A stretch of 64,000 nt of DNA, taken from positions 11,187,001 to 11,251,000 of the forward strand of contig OX485807.1 in the NCBI GenBank assembly GCA_950295325.1, in the 5' to 3' direction. A model generated the notes under the pieces. That model saw nothing but the letters and a program-made list of their open reading frames with translations. It was not told the DNA's origin and did no database searches. A program made the translations under genes and the position numbers. Shown here one piece after another: positions 31,830-45,657 of the stretch (position 1 is the stretch's first letter; every line of letters starts with the position of its first letter). Source of the stretch: Polytrichum commune. Its lineage: Eukaryota > Streptophyta > Polytrichopsida > Polytrichales > Polytrichaceae.

Positions 31830-32209
31830 CTTAACTTTATCGGGCACACCATATGTGGCTATCAACCTTGAAATCAAATTCCCCAAGTTTGTAGGCACAT
31901 ATCAAGGTCAAAATTATTTTACCTTGGCCTATTGGACTACTTTCGAAACCGACATTTATGCACTTGTGTGTGTCCACATGAGTTGGATACGTAAGTCTAT
32001 CTCGATCTTCAAAGTTATTGTGAGACAAGGTCACTTTTGACATGATTAGCTCAAAAATGAAATCACGTAGTTCAACTACATGTTTTTATATATGTATGAT
32101 ATGTTCTCAAGCAATGAGTGATTTCATACAATTAAGTCACAATGTTCAGTTACCTCTCTTAATATCTACACAAGTGTATTCAAAAGTCCATCTAGGGGTT
32201 ATTGTGTGG

Positions 32210-32930
32210 GCCACGATAATTTCTCTAGAACACACATTGAAATTTTAACCTACGCCAAATCTCTAGTTCAAAATTGGTGAATGGCATAAAAAATTGCTTC
32301 TCCATAAATTTATGTTGACATGATTATTTTATTTTATGCTATTTGTGTCCTTGAACTAATATTCAAGGCGTTGGTTGGAAGTCTTCATAGACACTTAGGG
32401 GAAGGACCAAGGTCTTGAACCCACACTATTTCTACCATGACTACACAATTCAAGTGGCACAACATTAGTTGTTTCCACGTCAATTTCCACCCACGCTAAT
32501 AGGATAAGTTAGGGTGCTTCATGTTGTTATCCCTACTTTGTTGACATTTTGTGTTGGAGTGTCCCCTCTACAACTCCATCAAAGATAGGTTCCCTTCCCT
32601 ATTTCAGAAGGTAGTACCAGGTACACAAATAAGTCCTAGTAATGTGGGCCACGATGATTTTTAGAGCCCACCTTAATTATGATATTGAGAATTAATGCGG
32701 GTATGTTAATTTTCAACCCATGGTAAATTTATAGTCAAAATTAACACGGGCCACATTAAATAATATTGTGCTACTCTTGTCATGGAAGTGATATACAATG
32801 TGTTGATTGGAAGTCTTTATGAAGGCTCAAGGGAAGACACGGGGTCTTGGATCCACAATGTGTCCATCATGACTAGATATATAGTGTAGCTCACACAAAT
32901 AGGATTATTTACTGTAGTTTCAAAGTTATT
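32210..32930. repeat. Two adjacent copies of a dispersed repeat
   Basis: Copies at about 32,210-32,520 and 32,640-32,930 share the order GGGCCACGAT, a TTTCAACCCA/TTTTAACCTA phrase, TTGG(A)AAGTCTT, a GGGTCTTGGA/AGGTCTTGAA phrase followed by TCCAC or CCCAC, and AATAGGAT. The complete relative with clear termini is at 60,941-61,307. Confidence 0.65.
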
Positions 32931-32939
32931 TTTTTCCCG

Positions 32940-35450
32940 ATTAGACCATCAAGTTGATATCAATCTCTATCTTACTAGGACTATTACACTTTATTACTAT
33001 AGGCAATTAGCCTTTTTAACACCATCTTGATGTTCTTCTAGTCATGCAAGCCTTTTGACTTTATTTCATCACAATAGATAAACAACATTAGGTAGTATGA
33101 TTGTGAGACAAATGGAATATGTCACACACGCAAATGATGGAGGGTACGGGTCTCAACCACTCAAATAGTCATTGACTTCATGTTTTATAGTTTACTCATA
33201 GGATGTAGTGTTGGTTACTTAAGGGACCCATGCAAGAGATCGACTTCACAACAACTTGAACATGTGAGGACACGAGGACTTTGTGTATGGATCATTTTCT
33301 CCACATGAAATGCAAGAATATATAAGATACTCACACCCAATGTATTGTACCTCCCGTAACACCTACACCACTTGACACATTAATTTACATTATTTAACTT
33401 TATTTTATTTTTTCTTAGACAAATAACATTTTATTGCATTGCCAATAATGTACACGACCATCGTGATTCGAAGTAGAGAGAGGGACAACTCTTTGGGGTA
33501 CACGTGATAATGATTTAATACAATGATATGCTATCAAATCATTTTTTAAACTAAATAATATAGTATCTTGTATGTTTTACGTGTTTTTGGGATGAAATCC
33601 TCAAAAGAAACCCCCATGTTCCATAGAAACTAGATGAAATTGTCAAAATTGGGGTGAAAATGTTTAAATGTGGATGAAACATGATTATTATTCATGTATG
33701 GCTTCATCACTCTAATGGTGAACGACAAAAGAAAAGAAAAGAAAAACACATAAGCACATGGTGGAACCACACAACCTCAAGAAGGGTACGATGTCTAACC
33801 ATGATCCACTAAACCGACAATGGGGACTTGACATTTCCGGAAATGCTTGAGTTGGACTGACACCACAAGAGTTTGTTGGCTCCCCATAACATGTTGAAGT
33901 TGTCCATTACTTCTTCATACTTTGTGGTCTCCACACTCTTGAGGACTTTTTATTGAATTTGCATTGCAATGTGAACATGTTGATAAGCTTCGCATGGATT
34001 AAGACAAAGGAGGCTCCTTAAATGATCACTTAGAGCATTTTGGTATATTGAAAGCAACGGGAACAAATAAATGTAACATCAACACCATAGCATCGATCAA
34101 CATAAGAGCTCACTTCTAAGCCTAAATTTACCCGCAATTTTCTTACCTCTAGTAAATGCATTGTTGGCAACGATTTTTTCCTTGTTGAATAGGAATAAGG
34201 TGGATGTAACCATAGGAAAGCATGAGATCAAGCTGACACGATTCACATTTGCAAGTGAATCAACGTTATATTCTCATCATCTTCAAAGTAGGGCTCATGA
34301 CCCACCCAACTCCCCAAATCTGTTGGGCGATGTTATGCAACGATAAGTGAATGAAAGGTAATTGTTTCTCGACGTTGAGATGAATATGATAAGAATGATT
34401 TTGGAAGAAAGGTGCTCCTACACAAAGCCCTAGCAAGGACAACTCACATGGGGAACTCTTCTAGCACGGTTTGGCTTTTCGCCCTTTGTCGGATGACCTT
34501 GTCATTGACGACCAATATATCGGTTGCTATTGGCCATCCATAGGTGGTTGGAAGGAACAAAGTACACCAAAAGAGTTATGGAAATGGTAACCGAATGTAC
34601 TCCTATTGGCTCTATGTCTTGCTCTTGAAAGAAGGTGGGCTATGTATAAGGACAACCGACCTTAAATGTGATGCTATGATATTGTATGTGAAGCATTTTC
34701 ATTTCCGTTACTTAGTACCTACATTGGTAAGATCACCCCACCTCCTAAAGGAGGCGGTTGCCATAAAGGTGAAGAGGCTCTCATTTACATGGAGACATCG
34801 TGGAGTCATCTTACTTCGAGTTATTAATATCATTATTATTAAGTGCTACATGTGAAAGATGAGGGGAGGATGTAAGGATCATGTATGCATCCATCTACAC
34901 TAAACATGGTTATGGGTTGGTGGATAAGGTCATTCAGTATATGTAGTCACCCACACTACGGTATCTATGATCAACAATCATAACTACAATAAACATTTTG
35001 TGTATTGTGGTCCATAGTGATTGTCCATTGATTGTCTTGCGGTCATATATCATGACAATCGAAGAAGGTGTCACATGATACTTGACGCTACATGACGTGT
35101 CATAAAGACCACATTAATATGGCACATGAATTTCAATGCCACGTTAAATAATATTTTTACTGAAATGTTGGGTTGATTCAACATGTTAGATAAATAAATA
35201 TAAAAGTCGGGTCCTAGTGTAGCAAGCATAATTGAAGAGCCTCTTTGCCCACAAACACTGCCCCCTTTTGGGGTTGGACTCAACCTATTAGAATTAAGTA
35301 TATTATTTTACCTCTATAAATTAACATTAATTACATGATCGGTTTTGTTTTAATCTCAAAATATCAAACCGTTGATGGACATAAAAACCATCGTAGGCTG
35401 TGCCATTTGGATTATCATATTGATTAAGTGAGTATGGGTATGTGCAAATA
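32940..35450. other. Gene-free interval
   Basis: Only short frames without recognisable similarity, starting at non-ATG codons. Probably decayed transposon sequence. Confidence 0.45.
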
Positions 35451-35454
35451 GTGT

Positions 35455-35620
35455 GACCCATTGTAGTAACTACACTAAATGTTGTACTTAGTGTCACCAA
35501 TTCTATTTGTCTTGCTCAATACTATTTGCAAAATGCATGTGTAGTGTCACTAACACTAGTATTTGTATACCTAGCATTATTTGTCATTCCTTGTGAATTT
35601 TTTGAGGTATCATAGATTCA
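35455..35620. repeat. Dispersed repeat, second copy of the 7,195-7,345 family
   Basis: Contains CACCAATTCTATTTGTCTTG and TAGTGTCACTAACACTAG, as at 7,195-7,345. Probably MITE-derived. Confidence 0.6.
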
Positions 35621-35850
35621 CAATGTTGCAATTACTAAAGCTTATTAAGCTACTTTACCATCCAAATTTCAATCATCCGTGATCATATTCGAATACATAA
35701 AGGTTAGGATACAAAATACACCACATTTTGTTTCAATAATTGGCATGGATTTCATCCAAATTTCAATCATCCAAAACAATACAAGTTGTAAACTTATATC
35801 ATAAGACTTGTCATTATCAAAGTTACTAGAATGACATAAAATACCATAAT

Positions 35851-36103
35851 CACTATATTTGTTAATTTGAGACTTTCTCTTGTCTCAAATTAATATATGG
35901 ACCACAACAACATGGTCTAATGTTTGGGTCGTCCTACCTAAACCATCTTGATACGAGTTCTTAATTGGGTTTTTGATATGAACACCCGCTTCAAAGTATT
36001 TGCATCTTACAACATTCTCCAATATTTGTGTGATTTGATCCATATTCTTATATTTGTAACTGTCTCAAAATGCCAGAAAAATCCCAAATTAACGAATATA
36101 GTG
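35851..36103. mobile_element. MITE with CACTATATTTGTTAATTTG termini
   Basis: The element begins CACTATATTTGTTAATTTG and ends with the near-perfect complement CAAATTAACGAATATAGTG. Length is 253 bp with no coding frame. The CACTA-like tip suggests a relative of CACTA transposons, but no clean 3-bp duplication is visible. Confidence 0.68.
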
Positions 36104-36797
36104 ATCATACGACATTAGATACAATACTCAATGTAGTGAGGGCAACCATAACAATGTTAAGCAATGTGCATTCATTCGTGTGAGCCATGTAGTTATATTC
36201 TTTGGGAATATAGCCATGGGATGCCCCAAATCTAGTGCAGATTCAGACTTAATCTAAGTCTTACTACTTGATGCTCGTCAATATGATTACGAACTTATTC
36301 TTCCGTCTCTCCCAATACCATAGGTGATTAATTAGCATGACAGTCAACACTTAATTTATTCAAATTATGAGCAGAAGGCCATATTTCATTTTTTGAAGAC
36401 TTGTTAGAACCTCTAAAAAAGTCCATGTGTCACTTAGGGTTGATTCACACGGGGTCCCAAGTCCTAAGTCACTTGAGTTAATCCGCAATCTCAGCCATTG
36501 AGAGCATGGAAGTTGGGACTTCCCACTTCACACAGGTCTAAAGTCCTAAGTCCTATAAATATGTTTTGCATAAAATAATCAAGACTCGACTTTAATGATT
36601 ATAAACTATAGTTCAATGCTTTAAACCTATGTTGGGACTTGGCTAACATGAGCAGGACATGGGACTTGAGACCCTTAAAATAGTAGCAATTTGGCACCTA
36701 AAAGTTGGACATGCTTTTTCACCTATACTATAGTTTATACAAAACTATTGTCTATGAAGAACTTGGTGTGTAATAGTGAAACAAATAGTCGTGTTTC

Positions 36798-37130
36798 CTC
36801 AAGTAGGAAACTACGCCCAAAAAACGGCAGCCAAAATCGGTTGCAGCTGCAATTCTTTTGACCAACCTGATTTGTAGTCGCTCAATGACTATAATTTTTC
36901 TTTCTTGTTTTGGGATTGAAATTTTCAAAAATTTTGGGGCATGTAACATACCATTGGAAAGTTATTTTCAAGACCTTTCCAACTGTATATTACATGCCCC
37001 TAAAATTTTAAAATTTTAGTTTCCAAACCAAAAAGAAACAAATTAATATGCATTCATTTAGCAACTGCATGTTAGGCTGGTCAAAAGAACCACATCAACT
37101 GCGGTTCTTTTTAGCATAGTTTTCTACTAG
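36798..37130. mobile_element. CACTA-like MITE, degraded copy
   Basis: Similar throughout to the element at 48,691-49,020: GGAAACTACGCC at the left end, a hairpin interior (ACATGCCCC with GGGGCATGTAA), and GCATAGTTTTCTACTAG at the right end. The left tip is mutated and the final TG is missing. Another MITE starts directly at this damaged right end. Confidence 0.72.
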
Positions 37131-37447
37131 ACTAAATAGGATGTTTTGTGTTTGATACACAAAATACCAATGCATACACTAAATATCAATAACCCTATGA
37201 AAGTAAGTAACATTAAATGTAAACTCAAACACTAAATATCAACTATGGTAATATGTGGAAGTTACATGTTTGAATTTAGTGTTGGTAAGGATATGAAAAA
37301 AATAACAATGACAAAAGGAGAATTCTAGCATATCTTCTAGCATGTCTTCTAGCACTAATTGTCAAGGAATTGAAAATTAGTGTTGAGTAATGTAGGGTGG
37401 TAACAACATAAAATATATTCAAACACTAAATATCCTATTTAGTGTAG
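37127..37447. mobile_element. MITE with CTACACTAAATAGG termini, second copy
   Basis: Left CTAGACTAAATAGGAT and right ATCCTATTTAGTGTAG, 321 bp. The interior is rich in ACACTAAATATC and TTAGTGTT. It overlaps the last few bases of the preceding CACTA-like element, so it probably inserted there. Confidence 0.7.
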
Positions 37448-39040
37448 TCTTCTATCAACAATACTAGGTATTGTGAGCCAAATTACCATAATTTACAAAA
37501 TGGAAGCTCTCCTATTCAATTTTCACCATCTCTTGCAAGGATCTTTAATTAGGTTACATCCATGATCGTATATTCGAGAAGAAGTCTATGGGCGATGAAA
37601 GCAACTTCTGGCTTCTGGTGAGGCCACGTTGCATGTGCTTTCTCGACCATCGGATTTGACCGATGTACCCTCCTCCCATGATCTCCTCCGCCCACTGCGT
37701 TGTTATGGTGACATACCTTAGAGGGCTCTCTATTCCGACACAAAAATAATTATTTTCTCCTCAATTCCCTCCCCCCCCCCACCCACCTGCGTGTCATGCT
37801 CACATTCGTGAAGAGCCACTTGTATCTCACATGGAAACTACATTCCAACACATGTAAAGATGAAACATAGAACCCTCTACAATACTTCAAGAAAGCAAAA
37901 AGTTGAACTAAGATGTGGACGCACCAACCTTGGTATTGTTCATGTGAAAGGCCATATTGCAAATCTAAAATTAGGAATGAAATATTATATCCTTCTTTCA
38001 TGGATGAAATTGCCGCCATAAACATCCCCCGAAACCACAAAAGTTCGATGAACAAATTCATGTTTGGATGAAACATTTAATCTAATCCCTATGTGGCTTC
38101 GACACTCTAATGATTGTTGTCATTTTGGCTTTCTTGATTTTTTAGAAGAAAACAAAAACATTGGGACGCACCATTATCCTTCTTCTTAGGGGTGGGACCC
38201 ACAAATTTGCCCATTCAATGTTGGGGCCCTTTGAACACTAATAAGGATGTACGTGTGGGTAGCCGGTCCATGCTCAAAACTTGGGTCGAGTTAAGATAGC
38301 CCAGCCCTTTGAGCCCCCACTCACTTAATTGGTGACACAAGCTTTAAAAAAGGCTTCGGACGGTCGGTGGATCATCCCACCAAGAGATGCTCCAAGTACG
38401 TTTTGAGGCGGTTGCAACAAATGGCATTGTGGTTACCAATGTTATGTTGATTGTTCAACCTCGATTTGCAATGGTTATAGTTTGAGTGATTATGAAGGGG
38501 CAAATTGTTCCTAGTCCCAAGGGGAGCACTACATAGGTGTTTGAGAATCATGTGTGTTCAAGCCGTTATTACACGGGGGCTATGTATGTAAATTCTTCAC
38601 ATTTTTGTAGGCCTATGTTTACCTAGATTTCTAAATTTTATTCATTTCATGTGCTCTACATTTCATTACATTTTTTTTTGTTGGACCAATTATTTTTAGG
38701 CTCTTTTCATTATAGATGCAACATATGACTTGTGAGGCGACCAAGGGATGCGACTTGTGCGTCATTGTGTACGAGAATTGGAATTTAGTTAAAGGTAGGA
38801 ATAGAAGAAATGCCTAGTAGTATAGTTCACAACATAAACTTAAGAAAGAAAGAGGCATGTAGTGCAATGTCCACTACGAAACATTTCCACTGCAATGTCT
38901 ACTACGAAACACTCTATACAAAAAAATTCATTAATATCGACCAATATCACTAAACAACATCCATTTTAGAAGAAAAAAAAAACAAGAAAGCTGCAACACA
39001 CTTTTATTGCAAGGAAAGAATCCCAACACACATCCATGTG
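37448..39040. other. Gene-free interval
   Basis: No recognisable gene. A C10 run lies near 37,770. A short GC-richer stretch at 37,590-37,720 has an open frame on the minus strand but no known motif. Confidence 0.45.
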
Positions 39041-39565
39041 TTGTTGAAAACACTGAACTTTGCACCCAAATCCCGGGATCGGACGATTTCCAATTGCCCA
39101 CCCAAACAATAACACCAAAAAGGAACTAAACCCTAACTCAAACTAATCTTGAAAACATTAAACTCTACACCTAAACCCCAAGGCGATTTGCAACGGCCCA
39201 CCCAAACAATAACACATGATACAAACTAGAAACCCTAGGTGTTGTTGCAAACACAAAATTATACACCCAAACCCCAAGACGATTTGTAACAGCCCACCGA
39301 AACAAGAACACCCAAACCAAGACCCCAACTTGTTTGTTGAAAACACTAAACTTCACACTTAAACCCCGGGACGATTTGCAGCGGCCCACCCAAACAATAA
39401 CACATGAATTAAACTAAACCCTAACCCCAGGTGTTGTTGAAAACACTGAATTCTACGCCCAAACCCCAAGACGATTTGCAACGTCCCACCCAAACAATAA
39501 CATTGGAAAAGAACTAGAGACCTCAACTGTTGTTGAAAACAATCAACTCTACACCCAAACCCCAT
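39041..39565. repeat. Tandem array of about 95-bp units
   Basis: Between five and six imperfect units, each with TTGTTGAAAACACTNAACT, CACCCAAACCCC, GACGATTTGCAACGGCCCAC and CCAAACAATAACAC in that order. Unit length is close to 93-96 bp, so frames stay open over the array on the minus strand without implying a protein. Confidence 0.82.
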
Positions 39566-40149
39566 TTTGATCTCAATATGACCAACCTAATTTACTTTTG
39601 ATAATTTTGAAATCCTTTTTTTTTGGGTCAAGCCTATTGTAGATATAAAATTAAACTAAATTTTAATATATTCACCTACCCTTCATTATTTATAATGATT
39701 CAAACACCCATTTTGGTGAGGCTAATTTACTTTGAAGCCCTTTCTAAATTTCAAGACTAAGGCAATTATATTACCCCTTCATTTGATCGCACGCTAATGA
39801 AAAAAATTGGTTGAGTGCTCCCCCCGGGCTCCTAGTGTTTATGGCATCGATACTAGATTTGTGCTTCAACTTGTGGTATTGGTAGATGGTTTTGGTAAGA
39901 GTTGTGGTGAGGAAGCTTAGACTTAAGTGGTGAGCAGTGAGTGGTAACATGGGATTGATGATATCAAATATAATAAATTCATATGAGTTTAGGTGTTATA
40001 ATCTTAATTTGGCAACAAAATGATTGTATCTATTTAATAGTACTGTATTAAAAGTTTCAAAGGTCACAAGTGAAGGTGGCCTATTACCATCGATCATTGG
40101 AAAAAAATTCAATCAATTATAATAATCCAAAATGTTTTAATGTCATGTA

Positions 40150-43100
40150 TTGACATTTTGAAATAGTAATGTCAATACAACGTTACCAACACTACTTATG
40201 TCCAACAACACCAACAAATTCAAGTATTCACATGACCTTGTTGTAAGTATGCGTTGAAGCCCGAATGAACTTGTCATTCTTGTATCCCAATATGCATATA
40301 AATCTAAACACATGACAAAGGTGTTTGCAATACACTCATTCACTTGTTTTATAAGAGCATGAGAGGACACATTGGTGAAGTCCGAGCAATTGTATTGTTA
40401 GATTATTATAACCCGGTTGGGGTTGTCCTCCTTGGAGACAATGTTAATGATAACAATAAATCATGGATATGGAATGGTAGTGACTCCAACAACATAATAT
40501 CCATCCATGAATCAGGTGCTCTCCATTTGTTTTTGTGATCCGTTGTTGGTGATGTTGATTTGCGCCACACTGTCTTCAAGAATATGATAGTTGGGTGGAC
40601 ATTTGGGTTTGGCAATGCACAAAAATACAACCAAGAGATTGGAAGTGTCGCAATTGCTGAAAGCCAATGACGCGGCAAAAATGCCTCCTTCCATGCAATC
40701 GGAACTTGGCATCTTCAAGCACTAAGACCTCTTCCCTCAAGAAATTGGTTCCAATCTTCATTGGCCACGTGTTGGGCACTATAGGCCAATCCAAAATATA
40801 TTTATTTTTGAAAAAGTGCATGAAGGCATGGACAATATCATCCACTCTCACTTTGTATAGGCAAATCATCTTATTGCCAGATTGTTGGAGCCACTTGTTG
40901 TGCACCATCTTTGCAAGGTTGCATGCTCGCATTTTTGTACGTTTATCTATTGCCATATCATGTTAACGCCATACAAGTTGTATGAAAACACCATCACAAA
41001 TAACTCACATGTTGGAAAACTATCCAAAAAAATGAAGAAAACAATTTTGTAATGCACTTACAGTAAGCATATGGCCACATATTGCATGTAATAAAAGTGC
41101 TAGAACTCCAACCACTTCGAGGGATATGAATTGCCTTCGTTTATGGTAGCTTAGGATGACAACCACCATGAACAAATTACATGATATTTTGTCTTAGTGT
41201 TGTTCATTATCTTCACATCATTGTAGTCTTTGCATATTTGCTTGTGCTAAAACTTCATGGAGTATTTGATATACTTTTGAGTTACCTTGTCGAGATTGGC
41301 AAACCTTCATTAAATAGACAAATATACTTGTGATTTTCCATTAAAATAGTCGGATCTCCACATATTATAAATCTTGGGGACCACATTCCAATTAGCTTGA
41401 GCAATGCCTGTCATGAAACCTTTGAAAATCATATTGGTCACTCCATTGTCCCCCATGGCACATTCAAGTTTTTCCATATAAAAGTATGTGCCGCACCATC
41501 TTCAAACTGCATGCCACAACACACAATTCTTAACACTTTACAATGCTTCCTATTATATGCACAACATGTCATTGTCGTCTAGTCCTTCAAACACTTCACA
41601 TGGTCAAACATTATCCACGAATTTTCCATGACCCCTCCAACCTGCATACGTTTTACAAGCTCTACACTATTGCATGGTAGGTCAACATGCATTTGGAACA
41701 CAAACACCTTGTCTTTTTTATTGCCCTCAAAACTTGCTACCATGGATGGACTTGAAACTCAAATGATCTTTGAGCACCCTAATACTATCCATTGTACACA
41801 TTCCACTACACACAAATCGTTTTGAACCCAACTTGAAGTTGCGATAGTTGGAGGATGTTAGAACTTGGAATTTATCTGTAACCACCTTCAATGACAAACC
41901 AACAAGTTGATGGCCTTCATTGTTTGTTGGGGGATTGAAGAAGGTAATCCTCCAAAATACCTTCTAAAAGCTAGCAAATTAAAAGGAATTGCCAAAAGGA
42001 TGGGTGCATCATAACATCATAAATGACTCCTTTAAATAAATTTGTTGGTGCTAAGAAAATCTACCAAGAATTATTTGCTCGTTGCCATTTCTATAACAAA
42101 GTTTTTGGCAATGGGTGTTTTCACTACTCTTTGGCAACAAATTGGTAAGCCATGTCCAATGACTCACAACATGTACCATAGACACATAATGGTCATGCAA
42201 ACCTAGATAAATACAAACCCTTGACAACCCTGGAGATGTGAAGTAAATATATACTATGCGAGTATGCCACATAGTAATGCACACAAGTATTAAGTGACAC
42301 ACCATACACTCCGTTTTGGATTCTTCAAGTGCCACATTTCTCACAAAAATATAGGAGTTGATCCCATCCACTTGTTGTTGTTCTATACCCCCCTCACTGC
42401 AATATATGTGATTCAAAAATCATTTGGGCATTGGAGATGACTGACACAAGACAAACGCATGAAAGAGAATCCAAAATCATTTTGGATATTAGTGGTTTTG
42501 GTTGTGCACCAAGCATGTTTATCGCACATCTTGTCCATGCCATCTATGGAACAACCATACACAAACTCCCATTAAAATTGGGGGCAACATAAACAAAATG
42601 TCATTATTATAAGACGATGACATGTACTTGATATCACAAACCTCTATGTTGTCAAAACCAGTAGTCACCATACTTGACTTAGACATTTCTTATACTTTGT
42701 TAGTTTCAACGCCTCGACAATTTTCAAACCTACAAAATATTAAAAAATGTAGAGGTGGACATTGATTTTTAGTTCCCTGGTGAGCTAATCTTATATATAG
42801 AGGAATGTAAGGAATTTTCTCGATATCCATTAAGAATTTGGAAAGAGTGGGAGTTGTGCTTTAAAAATGAAAAGGTGATTTGTCTAAAATATCAATAGCC
42901 GGACAAACTTCGTCATCATAATCACACAACATAAGAACACCATCGTCACTAAGCTCCGATTTAGTGGTGACACTTGAAACTTGGACCATTGACATGCCAT
43001 AATCATTTGTTAAAATGACAATGGAAGCTCGAATTTGTGAATCACAGAGACCTATATTCCTAGATGAACCACGATCCAAAAAATAAATAAAACCATCCTC

Positions 43101-43400
43101 ACTCCTATTTTTTGCATCAAAAGTGTTTCATACACATCTCTATCCACAAAGTACATTTCCTGCTCACCATACATGGTTCATATATGGAGGTTGAACCTCA
43201 ATCTAAGCAAATCCTTGGAAACACAAGCATAGCCATCATCCTCTAAAGCCAAAGTGAAGGGCATAAAGGATATATGAGCTCTAATGGTAGCCATGAGAAA
43301 TATGTGGAATTGATGCACATCACAAAATGGATCAAGGAATATTTGTATTGTGCATTGCAAACACCAATTGATATAATTTAGAATATGTGACTCACACATT
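40150..43400 (-). pseudogene. Decayed transposon protein, SWIM-type (moss-like repeat family)
   Basis: Fragments in several minus-strand frames follow one another in order. Recognisable pieces are, N- to C-terminal: a DDGYACVSKDLLRLR region (about 43,220); GINSYIFVRN with ESKTECMVC (about 42,300); ENSWIMFDHVKCLKD (about 41,600); CKVLRIVCCGMQ (about 41,520); VHNKWLQQSGNKMICLY (about 40,890); WPMKIGTN with REEVLVLEDAKF (about 40,740); and a region resembling the end of a SWIM zinc finger followed by FIRASTHTYNKV (about 40,260). From memory this order matches a repetitive SWIM-domain protein annotated many times in moss genomes. Numerous stops and frameshifts show it is dead. The transposon class and its ends were not resolved. 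Confidence 0.5.
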
Positions 43401-45650
43401 CCTTCGTATCCTTTTGCAACTCCACTTGGTGAATAACATAAATTTACATAGATTTATCTTTGACACAATTAGTTAAAATGGTCAAGCATGTGTTTGGTGC
43501 ATTGAAGGGTTAAAGGCCTATATGTTCCAAAACGGGGCTTTTAAGTTCAAATATACGGATCTTGCTAGAAAATAATAAATTCTTAAACTTGGTTTATAAA
43601 ATGTCACTAGTGGTTATCATATATATAAAGTGAATCTAGACATATTTTCAAGATCATCACTTTTTGGTAGCTTCAATTCTATTATAGGATCCTACAATAC
43701 ACTTGGATGTACTGAAATTTTATGGAAGATGTGTACTCCTTAGTGATTACTTGAATTTTATGATGTTAAATATGACAAAAAAATCAAATATATATATTTT
43801 ATGTCAAATATATAAATATATAAATATATACTAAATAATGAAAATAAAATCAAAACAACTATTATAATATTATAATATTCAATCTTGTATATTCTTTCGG
43901 AGGATCTTATCATACAATCCTATCATAATATCCTAGGATAGAATTCGACATGTTATGAATTAAGGACTTGGACTTAGTCCAGTTTCCTTGAATATGTGTT
44001 ATATATGGTATACATGATGAAGGCATCATATCTCAAAGAGATAGTTTGACAGCTTGATCACTTCAAGGCCATCTCATGCATGCTTGCCACTTTCCACCGA
44101 TCTACATTATTTACAAATTTGGTCAATCCTATCAAGCTTCTCATCAAAACTTGTACAAACAAATTTTGTCATTATAATGACAAAAAGAATAAGAGTACAT
44201 ATTAATTCATATGGGAGGACCATAAATATATATGGTATAATTTCCCAATTTGTTTAATGTGAATCATATCCTCTAAACATGTGCCTCATAACTTCTTCAC
44301 TTGTGATATTTCTACAAAATAACCCCTTGTATCTTTGTACAATATATCTTAGAAAATGCTTAACGTTGTCTTTAGAGGTTAGAGAGAAAGAACTTAGCTT
44401 CATGACATTGGTATTAGCCTTGAGACACATAGCCAAGAGATGAAGACTATGATTTATTGTTGTAAAATTGGCGATTCCATGCACATACTTCTTTTGAATG
44501 TATGATAAGACGACTCCATCTATGTTAACAAAGTGGTTAGTTGAACTAACTTAAAGGCTCTTTGTAGAAAACTAGTATGATTGATGCCATCATGACCCCT
44601 TGCACATGTGGTCCCCCCACCTTTCCAGAATGACAGCCAAATGTGAGAAACTTTGGGATGATAACCACTACCGCCGCCACCAATTATCCATTCCATGTTA
44701 GATGATTTCGACAAAATGAAACTTGGAGCTTTGTGAACAAAAAAACAAAAAACGTGGGTGTGACTTCATATTTTATGGTATAAGATGCATGCATGTACTA
44801 TCCTTTGGACGTTTTGATTGAGGATCGAGAATTTGAGGTGTAGAGTGAGACCCAATTGAAATCAAATGAAAAGGCACTTCTACCAAGGGCATTGAGCCCA
44901 ATGCCCTAGCTACAACTCCACATTCCCATCACACTCGAGGTCGATACTAGGTACTAGTGTTGGTCGGTTTTGAGTTTTCGAGGGACCTTATCGAGTCTTA
45001 GTGATCACAAGTGTGCTCTAGTTTTTTTAGTTTTTTTTTGACCGCATCCGCATATGACAACTATCGAAACAATTGGGCTATGACATAAAGTGATCATGGG
45101 GACTTGCACTTCGTCCCATATGGATATATAGTTTGAACTCGTATGGTTGTCTTGGGACGGTTTCTTCAAGGTTCATAATTTTCCCATAGGTGGGGACTTG
45201 TTCCAACTTCGGTTTCAATGTTAGATATGTTTAAAATATCGGACTCGGAGATTGAAATAAGCTTTCGATTTGGCTATGTAGACTATTTCAAGTATTTTCA
45301 GCTTGTGGGTTCATATTCTTACTCTAAGAAATCAATCTAATGAGGCAACCTTGGGAGACCACAAGCTATATACTTTTGTAAATCACGTGTGGTCAAGGGT
45401 TAATTAAAGATGGGTTTTTTTTAAATTACTGAATAATTGGCACCTTATTAGTATATAAAATGGTATTTTGAGGTATTTTTCAAGATGCTATAGGTAAATA
45501 TAGTTTACACCATGAACTTACTCTATAGACTATTTTTTTGGGGAGCATTGTGCTACATATCAAAATTTTGGAATTTTGACATAAAACGATAGCAATCTAA
45601 AACACAACAACAACATTACAATGACAATACATGCAAATTACATTGAATGA
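43401..45650. other. Gene-free A+T-rich interval
   Basis: Long A+T-rich runs (TATATAAATATATA near 43,810) and no recognisable frames. Confidence 0.5.
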
Positions 45651-45657
45651 TACATGG

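Noticed and set aside
34544-34855. A 103-codon plus-strand frame as a possible gene
   Set aside because: It starts with GTG, has no recognisable motif, and lies in repeat-rich sequence.
39158-39565. Overlapping minus-strand frames with LGG/LGV repeats
   Set aside because: They arise from the 95-bp tandem array, with no start or domain shared with a known protein.
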